A stretch of DNA of 64,000 nucleotides from Gordionus sp. m RMFG-2023 (lineage: Eukaryota > Nematomorpha > Gordioida > Chordodea > Parachordodidae). The stretch spans positions 40,587,561 to 40,651,560 of the forward strand of contig NC_088775.1 in the NCBI RefSeq assembly GCF_954871325.1. Reading direction: 5' to 3'. The position numbers and the translations under genes are program-made. How positions within the stretch are numbered: position 1 is the stretch's first letter; the number at the start of each line of letters is the position of its first letter. This document shows, one piece after another, positions 11,046-22,985 of the stretch. The notes under the pieces are model-generated. The model was not told the DNA's origin. It ran no database searches and was given only the letters and a program-made list of their open reading frames with translations.

Positions 11046-11184
11046 ATCTCGAGAACCAGGTGTGCTAGCGAGCTAAAATAAATGGCTTTCTCATTTATTT
11101 ACCTATCTATATAAATCCAGAAATTTTTAACAATTTTAAAAGGGGTCGGCTGAAAGTGTGCCTTTTTTGATCGATTTGACATTG

Positions 11185-11464
11185 TTAAAAAATATTAGAC
11201 ATTTATTTATATTAGATTAAATTTAAAAAAAAAGTTTTTCATAAAATTTTATGAACGTGAACGCGTTCCTTTTTTTTGAAAGTGAACGTGAACGCGTCTA
11301 ATTTTTTTAGAAATGGTTCACTATAAAATAATCATACATCAACTTTGGGATTTAATATTATTGAAACTTAAAATGTAATTATAATTATTTTTAATATAAT
11401 TAAATTTATGGATTTTATTATTAGATAAAAATAAATACAATAATAATGTATTCCTTTATTATTG
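11185..11464. other. AT-rich stretch with GAACGTGAACGCG repeat
   Basis: GAACGTGAACGCGTT at about 11250 recurs nearby (about 11284), possibly the end of a further hAT-like element. From 11340 on the sequence matches the complement of 6828-6970. Nothing coding was recognised. Confidence 0.4.
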
Positions 11465-11590
11465 AATATATCTAATAATTTAATTTATATAAGTTATTTA
11501 TATCATAAGAAAATGAATCTCACTTCAATTAATAGAGTATACATCAAAAAACTTTACCTAAGCATTTGCAGTTTAGTCAAACCCATGATT
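11465..11590. repeat. Dispersed repeat, inverted copy of 5326-5460
   Basis: Reverse-complement match to the earlier copy, including TAAGAAAATGAATCTCACTTC and the edge GCATTTGCAGTTTAGTCAAA. The edge is also seen near 7390. Confidence 0.6.
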
Positions 11591-11799
11591 AAATATTTAA
11601 AATAATTTCTGGTTAAAATTTAACATAATTTTAGGTTATAAAAAATAATAATCTAATAGGGAATCTTTATAGATCAGTATTAATATCGCATTGCTCCTGA
11701 TAAATATAAAATTATGTCAATTAATATGAACATTTTCATTAGACATATAATACAATATTTATACTAATTATTAAAGGGTTAAATATAAAATGATTTGGG

Positions 11800-12300
11800 C
11801 TGTACCACACTAAAAGACCGCCTCAAGTCAAGAACTGATAATCAGTCTGATATCGATCGAATATAAATAAGATTGGAGGATTGGCTTTCTTTAAAAATGA
11901 TCATTTATTCCAAATCCTAAAACCATCTTAACTCCCAAACCGTTGATCACCTATGATATGGAACTCCTCTTATGAGTTCTGTTGCCTAAAGAATGTTTTA
12001 CTACCATTAGTGTTTAACACAAATAACCTAACTTTGTTTAAATGTCATATATATATTAATGAATTTATATATCTTTATAATCAAATTCACTTTATCAATC
12101 AGTCCATCATAAGTTCACTCAACCCAATAATATTTATACTACTTGGCAATTTTCTGTTGGAAACCTATCGAGTGTCTTTCGGATCCAATTGGCTCGTCAA
12201 GGCTAGAGAACCCATATTCCCGTGGCTAAATATTACGCATTTATGGGATTCGTTTCGCAGGTATATATATATATGCAAACATACCTTTATTATATATTAA
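11800..12300. other. Higher-complexity island, origin unknown
   Basis: This block is clearly less AT-rich than its surroundings and contains an open plus-strand frame (11953-12300, 115 codons) that matches no family I recognise. A possible TATA-like AATATAAATAAG lies near 11860 and a GT splice-donor-like site (CGCAG/GTATAT) near 12260. It could be an exon, a long terminal repeat or part of an unclassified element. No function is proposed. Confidence 0.3.
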
Positions 12301-12339
12301 CTTGATTATTAACGATGGGTATATTACATTTTATTTATT

Positions 12340-12660
12340 CACGATTATTGTAAAACTTGTCTTTATAATCTACTATGGCTATGTAATTTGTTCTATATTT
12401 TTATTGGGGCACAACAGTATATTTTTTTAAACTTTTTATTATTATTTTATCTATATAATTTTTATAAAAAAACGCGAATGATAATTCATAAAGGATCAAA
12501 AATAAAGCATAATTTTTAAATATTTTTTACGCGAAAATAAAAATGTTAGTTTTCTTCTTTTTCATATAAAAATATAATACATCCTTGAAAACATTGCAAA
12601 TAAAAATCAATTAGCCCCAAAAAATATAAATATTCAGCAAAATTAAGTAATAAGAATCAA
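12340..12660. repeat. Direct repeat, copy 1 of ~310 bp
   Basis: Shares a long diverged match with 15440-15745 in the same orientation (for example AAAACGCGAATGATAATTCA and TTTTTACGCGAAAATAAAAA). The copies flank the 12.7-15.4 kb interval. They may be remnants of terminal repeats or a simple duplication. Confidence 0.7.
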
Positions 12661-12769
12661 AAATCCAGGCCAAAATGATACATTTTAAGCTTAACTATAA
12701 AAAAATCAATCAGCGTATAAAAACTTAATAAATTACTCACATATAGTCCAAGAATTATTTTTATGTTCC

Positions 12770-13100
12770 TTCTTTTTCTCACTTCATACACCCTCTCTGA
12801 TCTTCAGTGATAGCCGTTGCAGTATTGTTACAGTTGAATCAGAGTGACGATTATAACATTGCTGTCCACTTTTTTTCGCGCCTTTTGTAGTACCAGTAAT
12901 AGATTTGTTGTTATCTTGATATTGCGTCGTTCCAATTTTACGTTATCGGACAGACAATGTTCGTGGCTGATAGTTTGATATTGATTACACGATTGTTTAC
13001 ATCCGTTATATTGGTTGTTGATTATCGGTGAGATTTGATTCTGGTTGAGTTTGTAGACCTGTATTGAAATCTACGCCTTCATTAACAATGAACTTTTATT
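12770..13100. other. Higher-complexity non-coding island
   Basis: Sequence of mixed base composition with no open frame and no repeat partner found. It could be regulatory, or the end of an old element. Confidence 0.25.
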
Positions 13101-13309
13101 CTAGGCTTATTATTTAAATTTACAATTCTTACCCAAAAAATTAATTACAAAAACTTTTATAATTTAAAATTATTTTAAAAAAACCGATTCAAAACAAAAA
13201 TTTTTAACTAATTATTTCATTTTACTTTATCCTTTTATTATTTCTAACCTTTTTTCATTAAAAAAAATGAATAGGTGAACCATTAATCATTATTTCCACA
13301 TATTCAATT

Positions 13310-13410
13310 CTAAACCCAATTGTTGATTAACCTATTTACTGATTTTTTTTAAAAAAAAACTAGCGATAGCGCTAGCACATTACTTTTTAAAGTAGGGCTT
13401 AACAACTCTG
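13310..13410. repeat. hAT right terminus (solo)
   Basis: GCTTAACAACTCTG ending at 13410 plus subterminal GCGATAGCGCTAGC matches the end of the 364-1717 family. No left end was found. Confidence 0.5.
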
Positions 13411-13551
13411 GTTCATTCTAATTGGTATTTATCATAATAACATATAAATATGATTTTTACGTTTATTGAAAAAAATTATAAAAAATTAATTAAAACTTTT
13501 ATTAAAAATATTAGTTAGGCAATAAATATAAAAGAGCGAATACGGTCATAA

Positions 13552-15291
13552 TTCGTCTGTCTAGAATTGGAGTGCTCCACTTGCGCAATTGTTTGAAATG
13601 AGAAAATCAACATTAAAGTTTAAAATCAAATATAGGAAAAACTTGTCAATCAATTTAATTAAAACTTTCACAAATAATTTATCATATTTATTAATTAATT
13701 ATAATCTCAAAAATTTAAATATAAAATTTATTTGATAAAATCAAAATGCAAGTGAAGAAATATAATGCTTTATGATTTTTTTTATTTAAAATGCTCCAAT
13801 TACATTTTTTTATTAGAATTTAATAAACTCAAAATAATCAAATCATCAAATTAACACTATTTCTTTATTTTTTCTAATTTATTCTAACAATTAATAAAAA
13901 TGAATATGAAATAAAATAAATATTTAATTAATAATTTTTTCCATACATTCTCTATCAGCTGCATACTATAACATTGTATTAGCTAAATAATGTTTTAAAG
14001 CATAAATTATAATTGAATTTTTATTTTGGGCCACACAGGAATCAGCCCACTGGAAAATTTTTTAATATCACAATGCTACCATACTGCAAGCAATATCATT
14101 ACCAGTTCTTCCAGCTTGGTCTTGATGCTAAATGGCACAATACCCACATTTGTCTTGACTACAATATAGTTTCACTATAAACAGGCAATTTTCTTTTATA
14201 ATATGAAGACCCATCAGATCTTGGTAATGTTATAACATTTTGAAGGTCAAATGATATGACTAAAATTTTTTGACTTGTCTATAATTTTATCCATACCTCT
14301 TTCAACACTAGTTTAAACATAATCTTTATGGTGTTTATTGTAATTACAAATATCTTGTTCATTCATCTTTATTAATTAAATTATCCTTTTTCATAAAAAA
14401 TAAAATTATTATCATATCAAAGAAAAAAAAAGGATGTCAGTCATAATGCTACCAACTTTTCACCATAATAAAAATATTGATAAAAATGATTCAAGCAAGC
14501 CTGAAATGATAACATTTTATAATATGACTAAAGGTAGGTTAGATATAGTGTATTGAATGACAAAAAATGATACAATTTTAAGAAGGTCTTACACACTTCT
14601 TAATAATATCAATTAATTCACATAATATAACAAACACAAAAATATCCACTACAAGGAATAATTTCGTATATAAAATTATTAATTAAACTTATAAAGCCGT
14701 ATTTAGAAGTATAACAAAAATTATCAGATTGTCCTGACTTTTGAAGTAATCCATATGCAATATATTAGGAAATGAAAAAATGAAATATATTTTTCAAATA
14801 TGGGGAAAAAAATTATGTTTGGAGCATATTAATGCTTTATGTGATACGTCAAAATTAACTATCTCAATGTCCTATATTTTTTTATGTTTGAATGTATAAA
14901 TCTTGTTTTATATTGAAGAATAAATATCAAAATAATGAATTATAATAACTTTTAAAAACAATTATTAATAAAAAATTTACCTTGACATTAAAATAATTTA
15001 GGATAGATATGGAATGAAAATATTTTACAATTCAATATGAAATGGCAAAAAATTAAAAAAGGAGAGAAATACAACTCATGATTTAATAAGATAATAGGAT
15101 AGGCCATGCATATGAAGCAAAAATTACATCGTTATATGCAAATAGCATAAAATTGACAGTGCTATAACTTTGGCAAAAATTAATATTTTTTAATTTAGTT
15201 TATATATATATTGGGAATAAATAAGTTATTATCCACTTTTAACTCAAAATTTTGAAAATGTCGAATGGAGTACTCCAATTCTAGACCGACG
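13552..15291 (-). mobile_element. Decayed DNA transposon with GTCTAGAATTGGAGT ends
   Basis: Ends AATTCGTCTGTCTAGAATTGGAGTG (first 20 at 13552) and its imperfect complement finishing at 15291 define a 1.7-kb element. On the minus strand at about 14310-14020 coding motifs remain: VISFDLQNV, LPRSDGSSYYKRKL, MWVLCHLASRPS. I associate the SFDLQ...YYKR-L pattern with a common invertebrate transposon protein of unsettled superfamily. Several in-frame stops are present. A related end occurs at about 30225 and 31430. Confidence 0.6.
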
Positions 15292-15439
15292 AATTATTGT
15301 TATATAAAAGTAAATTTTTAAAAAAAGTTTAAATATATATTTTACTTTTATCCTCTGAATTTTACTTTAAAAAAAATTTAGATCGTTAGGGTAGTAATTA
15401 GTTGAGCTGCCTAACCCTCTTTTTTTGATTTCTTTAAAG

Positions 15440-15745
15440 GACGCCACTAATTATTGTAAAACAAGTTTGTCTTTATAATCTACTATATGACTATGTACTA
15501 TATTTTAAATAGGACGCAACAGTATTTTTTTAAAACTTTTTATTTATAATTTTTATCAATAAAAACGCGAATGATAATTCAAATGGGAACAAAAATAATA
15601 TATAATTTTTAAATATTTTTTACGCGAAAATAAAAATGATTTAGTTTTCTTCTTTTTCATATAAAAATAAAATACATCCATGAAAAGCAAATAAAAATCA
15701 ATTAACCCCCCCAAAAAAAATAATCAACAAAATTAAGTAGTATTA
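15440..15745. repeat. Direct repeat, copy 2 of ~310 bp
   Basis: Partner of 12340-12660, same orientation, about 3.1 kb downstream. The match ends near an AATTAAGTA motif in both copies. Confidence 0.7.
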
Positions 15746-17255
15746 TGAGATTACAACAATGATTAGGAATGAATAATAATGATTTAATTGCGATTTATTT
15801 TTAAAATTAATCTTAGTCTTTAAAAATAACTCAGTGCCTTAGATTTGTAGATTATTTAAGGCTATTTACACGATAGTTTAAGCTTTTTTAAAACAATATA
15901 TTTTTACATTTATTTATACATTTTAGAAATTCTCAGTTTTTATACAGTATCATGTCACGCGAAGACAAATTTGTCATGTACGAATTGTTAAGTAAAAAAT
16001 AAAAATTATAATATATTTTTTTTTGTAAACTTGATTTTTTAAATTTTCATCATTTTGAATGACGAATTTTTAAAATTATGCTATCATTTAAATTGATATA
16101 GATTATATTTGTATTTAAAGAAAAATATATTAGACGACTGATTCGAACAGGGACTATATAATTTATATTTATTGACTAAATAATTAGCAATTTTAAGGTC
16201 AATTATTTATTAAAGAATCGTTATAATTACTTTATGACACACACTGACAGAAATGGGCCATTCTTCCTACTCTTGGAATTGTGGTCATTATAGATTTTAT
16301 TGTAAAAGAGTATAGTTGGTCATTATAGATTGCAAAAGCTAGTATAGTTTCCTAAGTAAATGCCAATTTTTTTAATCTTAAAAAAATAGACCTTACCTCT
16401 TATTTCCCCCCTACTCAAAAATCAGTTTACTCATTTAATATAAAATGATATATATCTATAAAATTTTATAAGCCATTAATGTGTCCTTTACAATTACAAA
16501 TATCCAAATATTGTGATTTAATACCTGGTTAAGATAAAAAAAATTTTATACGAACATCACACTTTATATGATAAATTTTAATGTTTATTAACTCTTAAAT
16601 GTTATATAAAATTTTTAATTTGCTGTAGATATGGTTACTTGATTTATTAAAAATTTTATTTATTTAACGATACTAAATTAGGGCTGTCCCAATTTTTTTT
16701 TCATTGATCCGATTGAAAATATTTTATAAAAACCTATCATCCGATATTTTGAGTAAAAAATATTTGTGGATTTATTTTTTTAATTTTTAGCCTTTTCATT
16801 TTATTTATAGATTGTTCTCTATTAGTTTCTCTTAAAAAATAGTATCTAAGGATTTTTATAATTTAATTTTAAAATGTTTTCTTCTTAAATCTAGTAGGTC
16901 AAGGTTTATGTTATAAGAAAAAAGTAAAAAAAATTTTTTGGATATTTTATACAGTATTGATTCAATCTTCTGTAAACATTATATAATCCAATATTAAGAT
17001 TAATCCATAAGTATGATCTTGAATATTTTATTTAAATTATATAAAACAAGTTAACCATTTTTTTTGGAAAAAAAACAAACCTTATTTTTTGATAAATATA
17101 TTGTCTTTAATATAATTTAATATTTCCAATTCAATTTCATTAGCCTAATTATTTTTTAGAATATATATTATTAAAACTAAAATAATTATCCTCTTCAATA
17201 AAAGAGCGTGAATATGTAGGCGTGCCAAATGCATTCTTTAGCGGCACTATAGGTA
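15746..17255. other. AT-rich DNA, nothing recognised
   Basis: About 1.5 kb of low-complexity AT-rich sequence. No open frame beyond chance length, no tRNA-like box and no inverted-repeat pair stood out. Confidence 0.5.
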
Positions 17256-17259
17256 TGGG

Positions 17260-17425
17260 GGCACAGTGGCTCAAGCCCCTGAAAATTTTGAAATATTTTT
17301 ACAAATACCTTTAAAAAAGAAGCTATTTTGAAATTATTAGCTAAAGGAAAGTTATTTTCAAAGATATTATTTTAAGAAAAAATTCTGAACCCCACATAAT
17401 TGTAAAGGCTAGTAATGCCACGGGC
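17260..17425. repeat. Short element with GGGGCACAGTGGCT / AATGCCACGGG ends
   Basis: Left GGCACAGTGGCTCAAGCCCC and right CTAGTAATGCCACGGG are loosely complementary around about 150 bp of AT-rich DNA. The right half resembles 36340-36384. The family is uncertain. Confidence 0.35.
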
Positions 17426-17798
17426 TTTCCCTTAAAAATAGCATGCGCTTTATCAAGCAACCTATTTTACAAATATATTTTTCTATCATCATTATCAACT
17501 TATTTAATTTAGAACATTTGAAATGGTGGCTAAAAAGAAATTTTCATAATTAAATTATATTTCCAATCGTTTATTCAATTCAATTTCGATAAGTTGTTGA
17601 AAAAACTTAATTCCATTTGAAGTAAATCATGTATACTTGTTTTTATAACAAAATTAAAATCCAATTCCTAATTTATTAAATATTAATATTAATAACCTTA
17701 AAATAATTTGATTATTATGTGTGGAAGATATCATTAGGACGTTATTAATTATTGGTGAAGAAATTGAAAAGAATGTTTAATAGTTTAACTCGGATTTA
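17426..17798. other. AT-rich spacer, nothing recognised
   Basis: No coding frame, repeat partner or RNA motif found. Confidence 0.5.
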
Positions 17799-17806
17799 CA
17801 TTAAAT

Positions 17807-18404
17807 TAGAGGTGTACCGCTACCACTTTTTGGTGGCTGATCCTATCCGATATTGAAATGATATCGGCCGATTACCGATTCGATATCACAATTCTGTAAC
17901 ATGTTAAACATTTTAATTTTTAATGCATGCATCTAGTGATGCAAAATCTTTCCATTTGAGTTGATTTTTTAACCAGAAAAGTATTATGTAAACCTGAAGA
18001 TTTACCTCATAGATGGCAGAAAGTTTTGGACATTTATTAGCGAAATCTCTAGGCCTAGGCAACATTTTTTGGCTAAAATATTGAGTTAGCCATTTTTAAA
18101 AATTGGCTCAAATGGAGCCATTTTTACTCATCTCATATTTAATCGTATTACACCTATAATTTAACTGTACCATAATATAAGTCATTTAAATATTATAATG
18201 AACAGTTATAGTTTAATATAAAATATTTTTATAGATAAATCATCACCTATTTAGATAATAACATTAATCCATTTACATAAATATATTATGAAATTTGAAA
18301 TAGACTTTTTAAAATATCGATTATCTATCACTATATAATCGATATTTTAAAAAGATGAAATATCGGCCCAATCTGATCTGATAAAAAATATCGGTACTTC
18401 CCTA
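17807..18404. mobile_element. hAT non-autonomous element, exact 8-bp TSD, MITE inside
   Basis: Ends TAGAGGTGTACCGCTACC and the complement of TAGGGAAGTACCGATATT, flanked by an exact 8-bp CATTAAAT (17799-17806, 18405-18412). Both subterminal zones carry GATATCGGCCGAT-type blocks. There is no transposase. A copy of the small TGTTGTTAAAC MITE sits at about 17948-18127. The element at 18767-22977 is a sibling. Confidence 0.9.
17948..18127. mobile_element. MITE-1 copy (diverged ends)
   Basis: Shares with the other copies the core CTCATAGATGGCAGAAAG, GGCTAAAATATTGAGTTAGC and a TTGGCTCAAATGGAGCC end. It is nested in the 17807-18404 hAT. Confidence 0.7.
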
Positions 18405-18419
18405 CATTAAATATTTAAA

Positions 18420-18590
18420 TTTTTAAAATAAATAAGCATTTGAATATATCAAAAAGTAATTTTTACAAATAGTTTAAGATAAGATACTCATTTTTAAAAA
18501 TGTATTTAAAGATATAGATACAAGATACTACTTTCAAAATTCACCAAAATATATTTAAGATACAAGTATTTGCGATACTACCCAACCCTG
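18420..18590. repeat. hAT-like terminus with AGATAC subterminal repeats
   Basis: AGATAC/GTATC words recur several times before the end ACTACCCAACCCTG at 18590, i.e. CAGGGTTGGGTAGT read outward. The other end was not found. Confidence 0.45.
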
Positions 18591-19899
18591 AATATAGTGA
18601 ATAAAAAATATTTTTATTTATTATATCAATATAAATTTATAATATTCTAAATTGTGTTCAAAAACCCTTGATATAAATTTTAAAATAATAGTAATTAGAT
18701 TATAATTTCAAAGAATCACATTAAAAATAAATAAATTAAAAAAGATAGTAACTATTTTATATCTATTAGGGGTATACCGATACCACTTTTTGGAGGCCGA
18801 TCAGATCCGATATTCCCGATATTAAATTGATATCGGCCGATTACCGATCCCATATCATATCTAATTTTGTATTCTGTAAAGATACCAATAGTTTTAATTT
18901 TTAATATATTTTTTATTAGTATAACATCTATAATTTAATTATACCATAACATATGTCATTTAAATATAATAATGATCAGTTATAGTTTATATACAATTCA
19001 TTTGCAATTCTAAAAGTATATAAAATATATTTATTGATAAATCACTTATTTATATAATAAGTAATAACAATAATCTATTTACATAATAAGTGATAAACAA
19101 ATATATTATGAAATTTGAAATAAATATTTAAATTAATATTTAAAATTAATATATCAAAGATTTCTTTTTAGAAATACCAAAATTTTTAATTTATCAGAGG
19201 TCAGTCTGTGGTGGTGGGGACTGTCAATATCACTAGCTTCACTAAAAACCAGAGATGTGAACCCGACTGAACCCTAGTATTTTGGCTGAACCCGGACCCT
19301 TTTTAAAAGTGGAGGGTCCAAGGGTTCTAGGTGTCATAAAAATATTTTTTTAAAAAATAATATAAATTTTATTAACTTTTTTTGTGGAATCATTTATTTT
19401 ATCTTCGCGTTTTTCTTTCACTTTTCTTCCTGGACTTCCATTTTATTTAGAGATTGATATCATAAATTATTTTCCAGTGTAATAATATTTTATTATGTAA
19501 ATTTATTAATATGCTATGTTATAGAAATACGTTGATTATTTTGAAAGTGAATTATTTTGTAGTACAAGTAATAATATTTTAATTTAAATGATAATGCACA
19601 ACACGATGATCCTCAATTTATATGATATGAAGCTAGATCGATTATTAAGTTTGAAAGATTTCTGTAATGATTTTATTATAGGCATGTAAAGTCATTTTGT
19701 CGGAAGATGATTGGTGCCAAATAGGGGACCTTACTAATGTATTAGTTCCTTTAAAAATAACAATAATAAGATTACAATCAGAACAATTATGTTTATTTGA
19801 TTTTAGGCATATGGATTAGATGCCGATTAGATTTAGAAAACAGTCCTTATACGAAATATTAGAAAACATTAAAATTCGAGTTCAACGATATTTACAAAA

Positions 19900-20420
19900 T
19901 AGTGTTGTATACTTCTATATATTTAGACCCTCGATATCAAGTTTTATTGAGTATTGAGCAATAACAAATGGTTAAAGACCATCTTAAGGATTTATTGCAT
20001 AAGCAACTCCATTATATACAATATATTGGAGGGTACGACAATACCTATTGGTTGTAGTGTTAATAATAATGATAGCAACATTGATGATCTTGAAATTTTA
20101 CTTTTAGATATAGAAAAAAAAATCAAATTATCATCAGATAGAAAGGAGGATCAAAAAATGCCTATTGCATCTTTAATAGTAAAGTTCTCAGAAGTTAAGA
20201 GAATAGGGATATAAATATTTTAATATTCTGGGAAGAAAATTCTTCAATATATCCAGAATTATATATTTTATCTAGAATCTTCATGAATGTACCGGCGACA
20301 CAAGTACAATAATTTTATAAAGATAATCATCTATTTTAGGTATGGGTAGAACGTGAATTTTCATCTTTGAAATATATATTGTGGAAATCTCAAGGATGAT
20401 ATTTGAGGATATTATGATTG
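19900..20420 (+). pseudogene. hAT transposase C-terminal half
   Basis: Readable blocks in order: LDPRYQVLLSIEQ near 19925, a charged linker in the frame 19954-20214 (LEILLLDIEKKIKL), FWEENSSIYPELYILSRI near 20230, and VEREFSSLKYIL near 20350. These match the usual LDPR, W-W-YP-L and ER-FS landmarks of hAT transposases. The reading frame is broken by stops and at least one shift, and nothing of the N-terminal zinc finger was found. It belongs to the enclosing 19250-22710 element. Confidence 0.75.
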
Positions 20421-20477
20421 TGCGACAATAAAACATTCAAAATATAAATTATTTCATTTGTAAATTACGAATATGTA

Positions 20478-22581
20478 TGTCGTATTGGGATATGGAATCT
20501 CGTGGGATTCGGAATCCCAACGTGGGGATTCGAGATCTTGAATCCCCACGTTTTTTTTGGAATCTTTTTTTTAAATAAAAAAAATATTTAAATATTTTAG
20601 CTTTATATAAAAATTTTAATATTTGGAGAATTTAATAAAATCTTTCTTTTCTTTCTTTCTTAATACTTTAAGTGATCTTTCTTTTCTTTCTTTCATTACT
20701 TTCCTAATTTTTTATTTTAATATTTGGAGAATTTCTTATGAATTTAATAATCATCTGTATACATTTTAATACAATATTTCAATTTAATGAATAAAATTGA
20801 CTCGTTTATTACTATATTTCGATATTTTTATTTTGTATAAATTTCAATAATATATTTCAATTTATTTCGAATTAACCCTTCCCAACAAAGGTTAAAAAAA
20901 TCACTTAAACTTTAAAGATGAAAATTTAAGATTTTATGCTAATTTTCCTAAAATTGCTTAGATTTTAAGACTATATTTCAATTTAATGAATAAAATTGAC
21001 TCATTTAATACTATATTTCGATATAATAAAAATATGCTACATTATTTTAAAAAATTATCACCAAATAATACTATATTAATTTAAAATAACATAAAAAAAA
21101 TAACAAAAAAAATAATATACCCGACTTAAGCAATAACCCATATTTTAATTTTTCTTTCTTTCTTATTACTTTCCTAAAATTTTTGAAAAAAAAAAATTGA
21201 AAAAACGAAAAAAACAACACCAATTTTTTTTTAAATCTAGCTATTTTTTTTATATAAAAAAATAAAATTAAACTCTATTCATTTTTTTTCATCGTTTTTA
21301 AAAATTATTAAATTATATTTTTTTAAATATTCCGAATCTCCCTAATTGGCTAAGCAAATCTAATTAAAAATAAACTTAGTACTCTATTCATAAACTAAAT
21401 AATATAATTTTCAAAAAGGCTAAAATAAGGGATTCAAATTAAAGCAATAATGAATGAAAAGGGATAAGATTGACATTTTTGTTTTTGTAAGTTTATATAA
21501 AATCAATCACTTGACAAACCATAATATTTTTAAAAATTCTATATTTTGAAAAATTTGCTAAGTCTATTTTTATAACACTTATTTTTTATGGAATAAAATA
21601 ACTCCAGTCTTCCGTATTAGATTGAAACAATCTAAGTTTTATATGATCAGATTAGCTTCTGCTTATAGTTATTCCACACATAGCCCTTACAAAAACAAAT
21701 TTCCAAACTTTTTAAATCGTCTAAAATTAATTAAAAACAGATAGGATGTACACCATAAACTAGGTTTTGAAGATGATTTTTGAATACTTTTTATCAGGGT
21801 TGGCAATTCGGTCAATTGACCGGTCAAATTCAGTCAATTGACCGGAGGAGTATTTGACCTGGTCAAATACGGTCAAATACTCCAAAATATTTTAAGTGAT
21901 AAAATTAATTTCAAAAGTATAAACGGCATGTTTAATAGTTAATTATGTGGAAAGCAGTAATTTCTATAAGAAACAATCAATTCCCACCTAAAGTTAGTGG
22001 AATAAACTTTGCCCACCATGCCCATTAAGACTAATAATTACTAGTTATACTTTTTCTTTAGAAAGAAATATGTCGATTTGGGATATTCTTAGGAAAACAG
22101 AAATCGATTGAAGATTTCGACATCGGGAAAGATGGAGAGGATTTAATACCTTTGTCTAGATATTTTTTTGGAAAAATGTTTACCCCCACCCTCTCATGAT
22201 TTAAACCACCAGAAGACATAGATTATAGTTAAAATTGAAGGAAAATGAAAGAAAAATGTTAACAACTCTACGTATGATTATTAAATTCATAAGAAATTCT
22301 CCAAATATTAAAATAAAAAATTTTAGGAAAGTAATGAAAGAAAGAAAAGAAAGATCATTTAAAGTAATAAAAAAGAAAGATAAGAAAGATTTTATTAAAT
22401 TCTTAAGAAATTCTCCAAATATTAAAATTTTTATATAAAGCTAAAATATTTAATAAAAAATATAATAAAAATATTTTTTTTAATTTAAAAAAAAGATTCC
22501 AAAAAAAACGTGGGGATTCAAGATCTCGAATCCCCACGTTGGGATTCCGAATCCCACGAGATTCCATATCCCAATACGACA
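20478..22581. mobile_element. Long-inverted-repeat element with TA flanks
   Basis: Left TGTCGTATTGGGATATGG and right CCATATCCCAATACGACA are exact complements, and the arms match for about 280 bp, including ATCTCGTGGGATTC, CTCCAAATATTAAAAT and CTTTCTTTC/GAAAGAAAG blocks. TA stands outside both ends (20476-20477, 22582-22583), which fits a Tc1/mariner-type target. The interior is AT-rich with no transposase, has an internal direct repeat (about 20771-20830 and 20970-21030), and carries a hAT fragment at 21795. Confidence 0.8.
21795..22070. mobile_element. CAGGGTTGGCAA hAT family, truncated copy
   Basis: Begins CAGGGTTGGCAATTCGGTC and matches the copies at 30678-31330 and 63701-64000, including GGTCAATTGACCGGTCAAAT and AAAGCAGTAA. 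The right end is not recognisable. It is the innermost insertion of the stack. Confidence 0.7.
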
Positions 22582-22985
22582 TATTGAAGTATAATAATAA
22601 ATGAATAAAAAAAATCTTATTTTGAGTCTTTATTTTTATGTTCCCTGGACCCGGGTCCTTTCAAATTTTATTCCTGTACCCTTTTTTTTGTCGAAGGGTT
22701 CACATCCCTGCTAAAAACAGATTCTGAAGAGATTATTGCATACTTTTATAAACAGAATGCGGAAAAAAATAACATATGGCAGAATGTTTATTAACTAATT
22801 ATTACTATTAAAAAAATTAAACATAAAAATGGATTTCGATTTTATTTATAAAAATATATGGTTTTATAGATATAACTTTTTTTTAAAATTTTATAATATT
22901 TGCCAATAACCGATATTTAAAATGGGTGAAATATCGGCCCGATCTGATATAAAATATCGGTACATCATACATCCATAATATCTAT

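Larger units (their letters stand above)
8200..11184 (-). mobile_element. Kolobok-like DNA transposon with ~200-bp inverted repeats
   Basis: Left arm about 8212-8430 contains CCATTCCACGTCAAATCGAT and CTTGCTAGCACACCTGG. The matching right arm is in two pieces, about 9880-9948 and 11046-11183, because a hAT (9949-11045) was inserted in it. TTAA lies outside both ends (8196-8199, 11185-11188), which would fit Kolobok or piggyBac-type target duplication; since the flank is AT-rich this is only suggestive. The minus strand between the arms carries a decayed transposase (about 9560-8609). Confidence 0.7.
19250..22710 (+). mobile_element. hAT transposon with transposase relic, exact 8-bp TSD
   Basis: Ends CAGAGATGTGAACCCGACTG and GGGTTCACATCCCTG lie between exact 8-bp copies of CTAAAAAC (19242-19249, 22711-22718). 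Plus-strand coding relics at about 19900-20400 include YLDPRYQVLLSIEQ, then ILIFWEENSSIYPELYIL and VPATQ with VEREFSSLKYIL, the order of a hAT C-terminal half. At least three in-frame stops interrupt it. The right part is pushed away by an inserted element at 20478-22581. Confidence 0.9.
18767..22977. mobile_element. Outer hAT of a nested stack, exact 8-bp TSD
   Basis: Starts TAGGGGTATACCGATACC at 18767. The right part resumes at 22719 and ends near 22977 with ATATCGGTACATC. The exact 8-bp ATATCTAT flanks it (18759-18766, 22978-22985). It is the sibling of 17807-18404 and non-coding in its own sequence. It was interrupted by the hAT at 19250-22710, which itself received further insertions. 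Confidence 0.85.

Noticed and set aside
12340-15745. Long-terminal-repeat element bounded by the two direct repeats
   Set aside because: No retroelement domains were read between them, and a DNA transposon occupies most of the interval; kept as a plain direct repeat.
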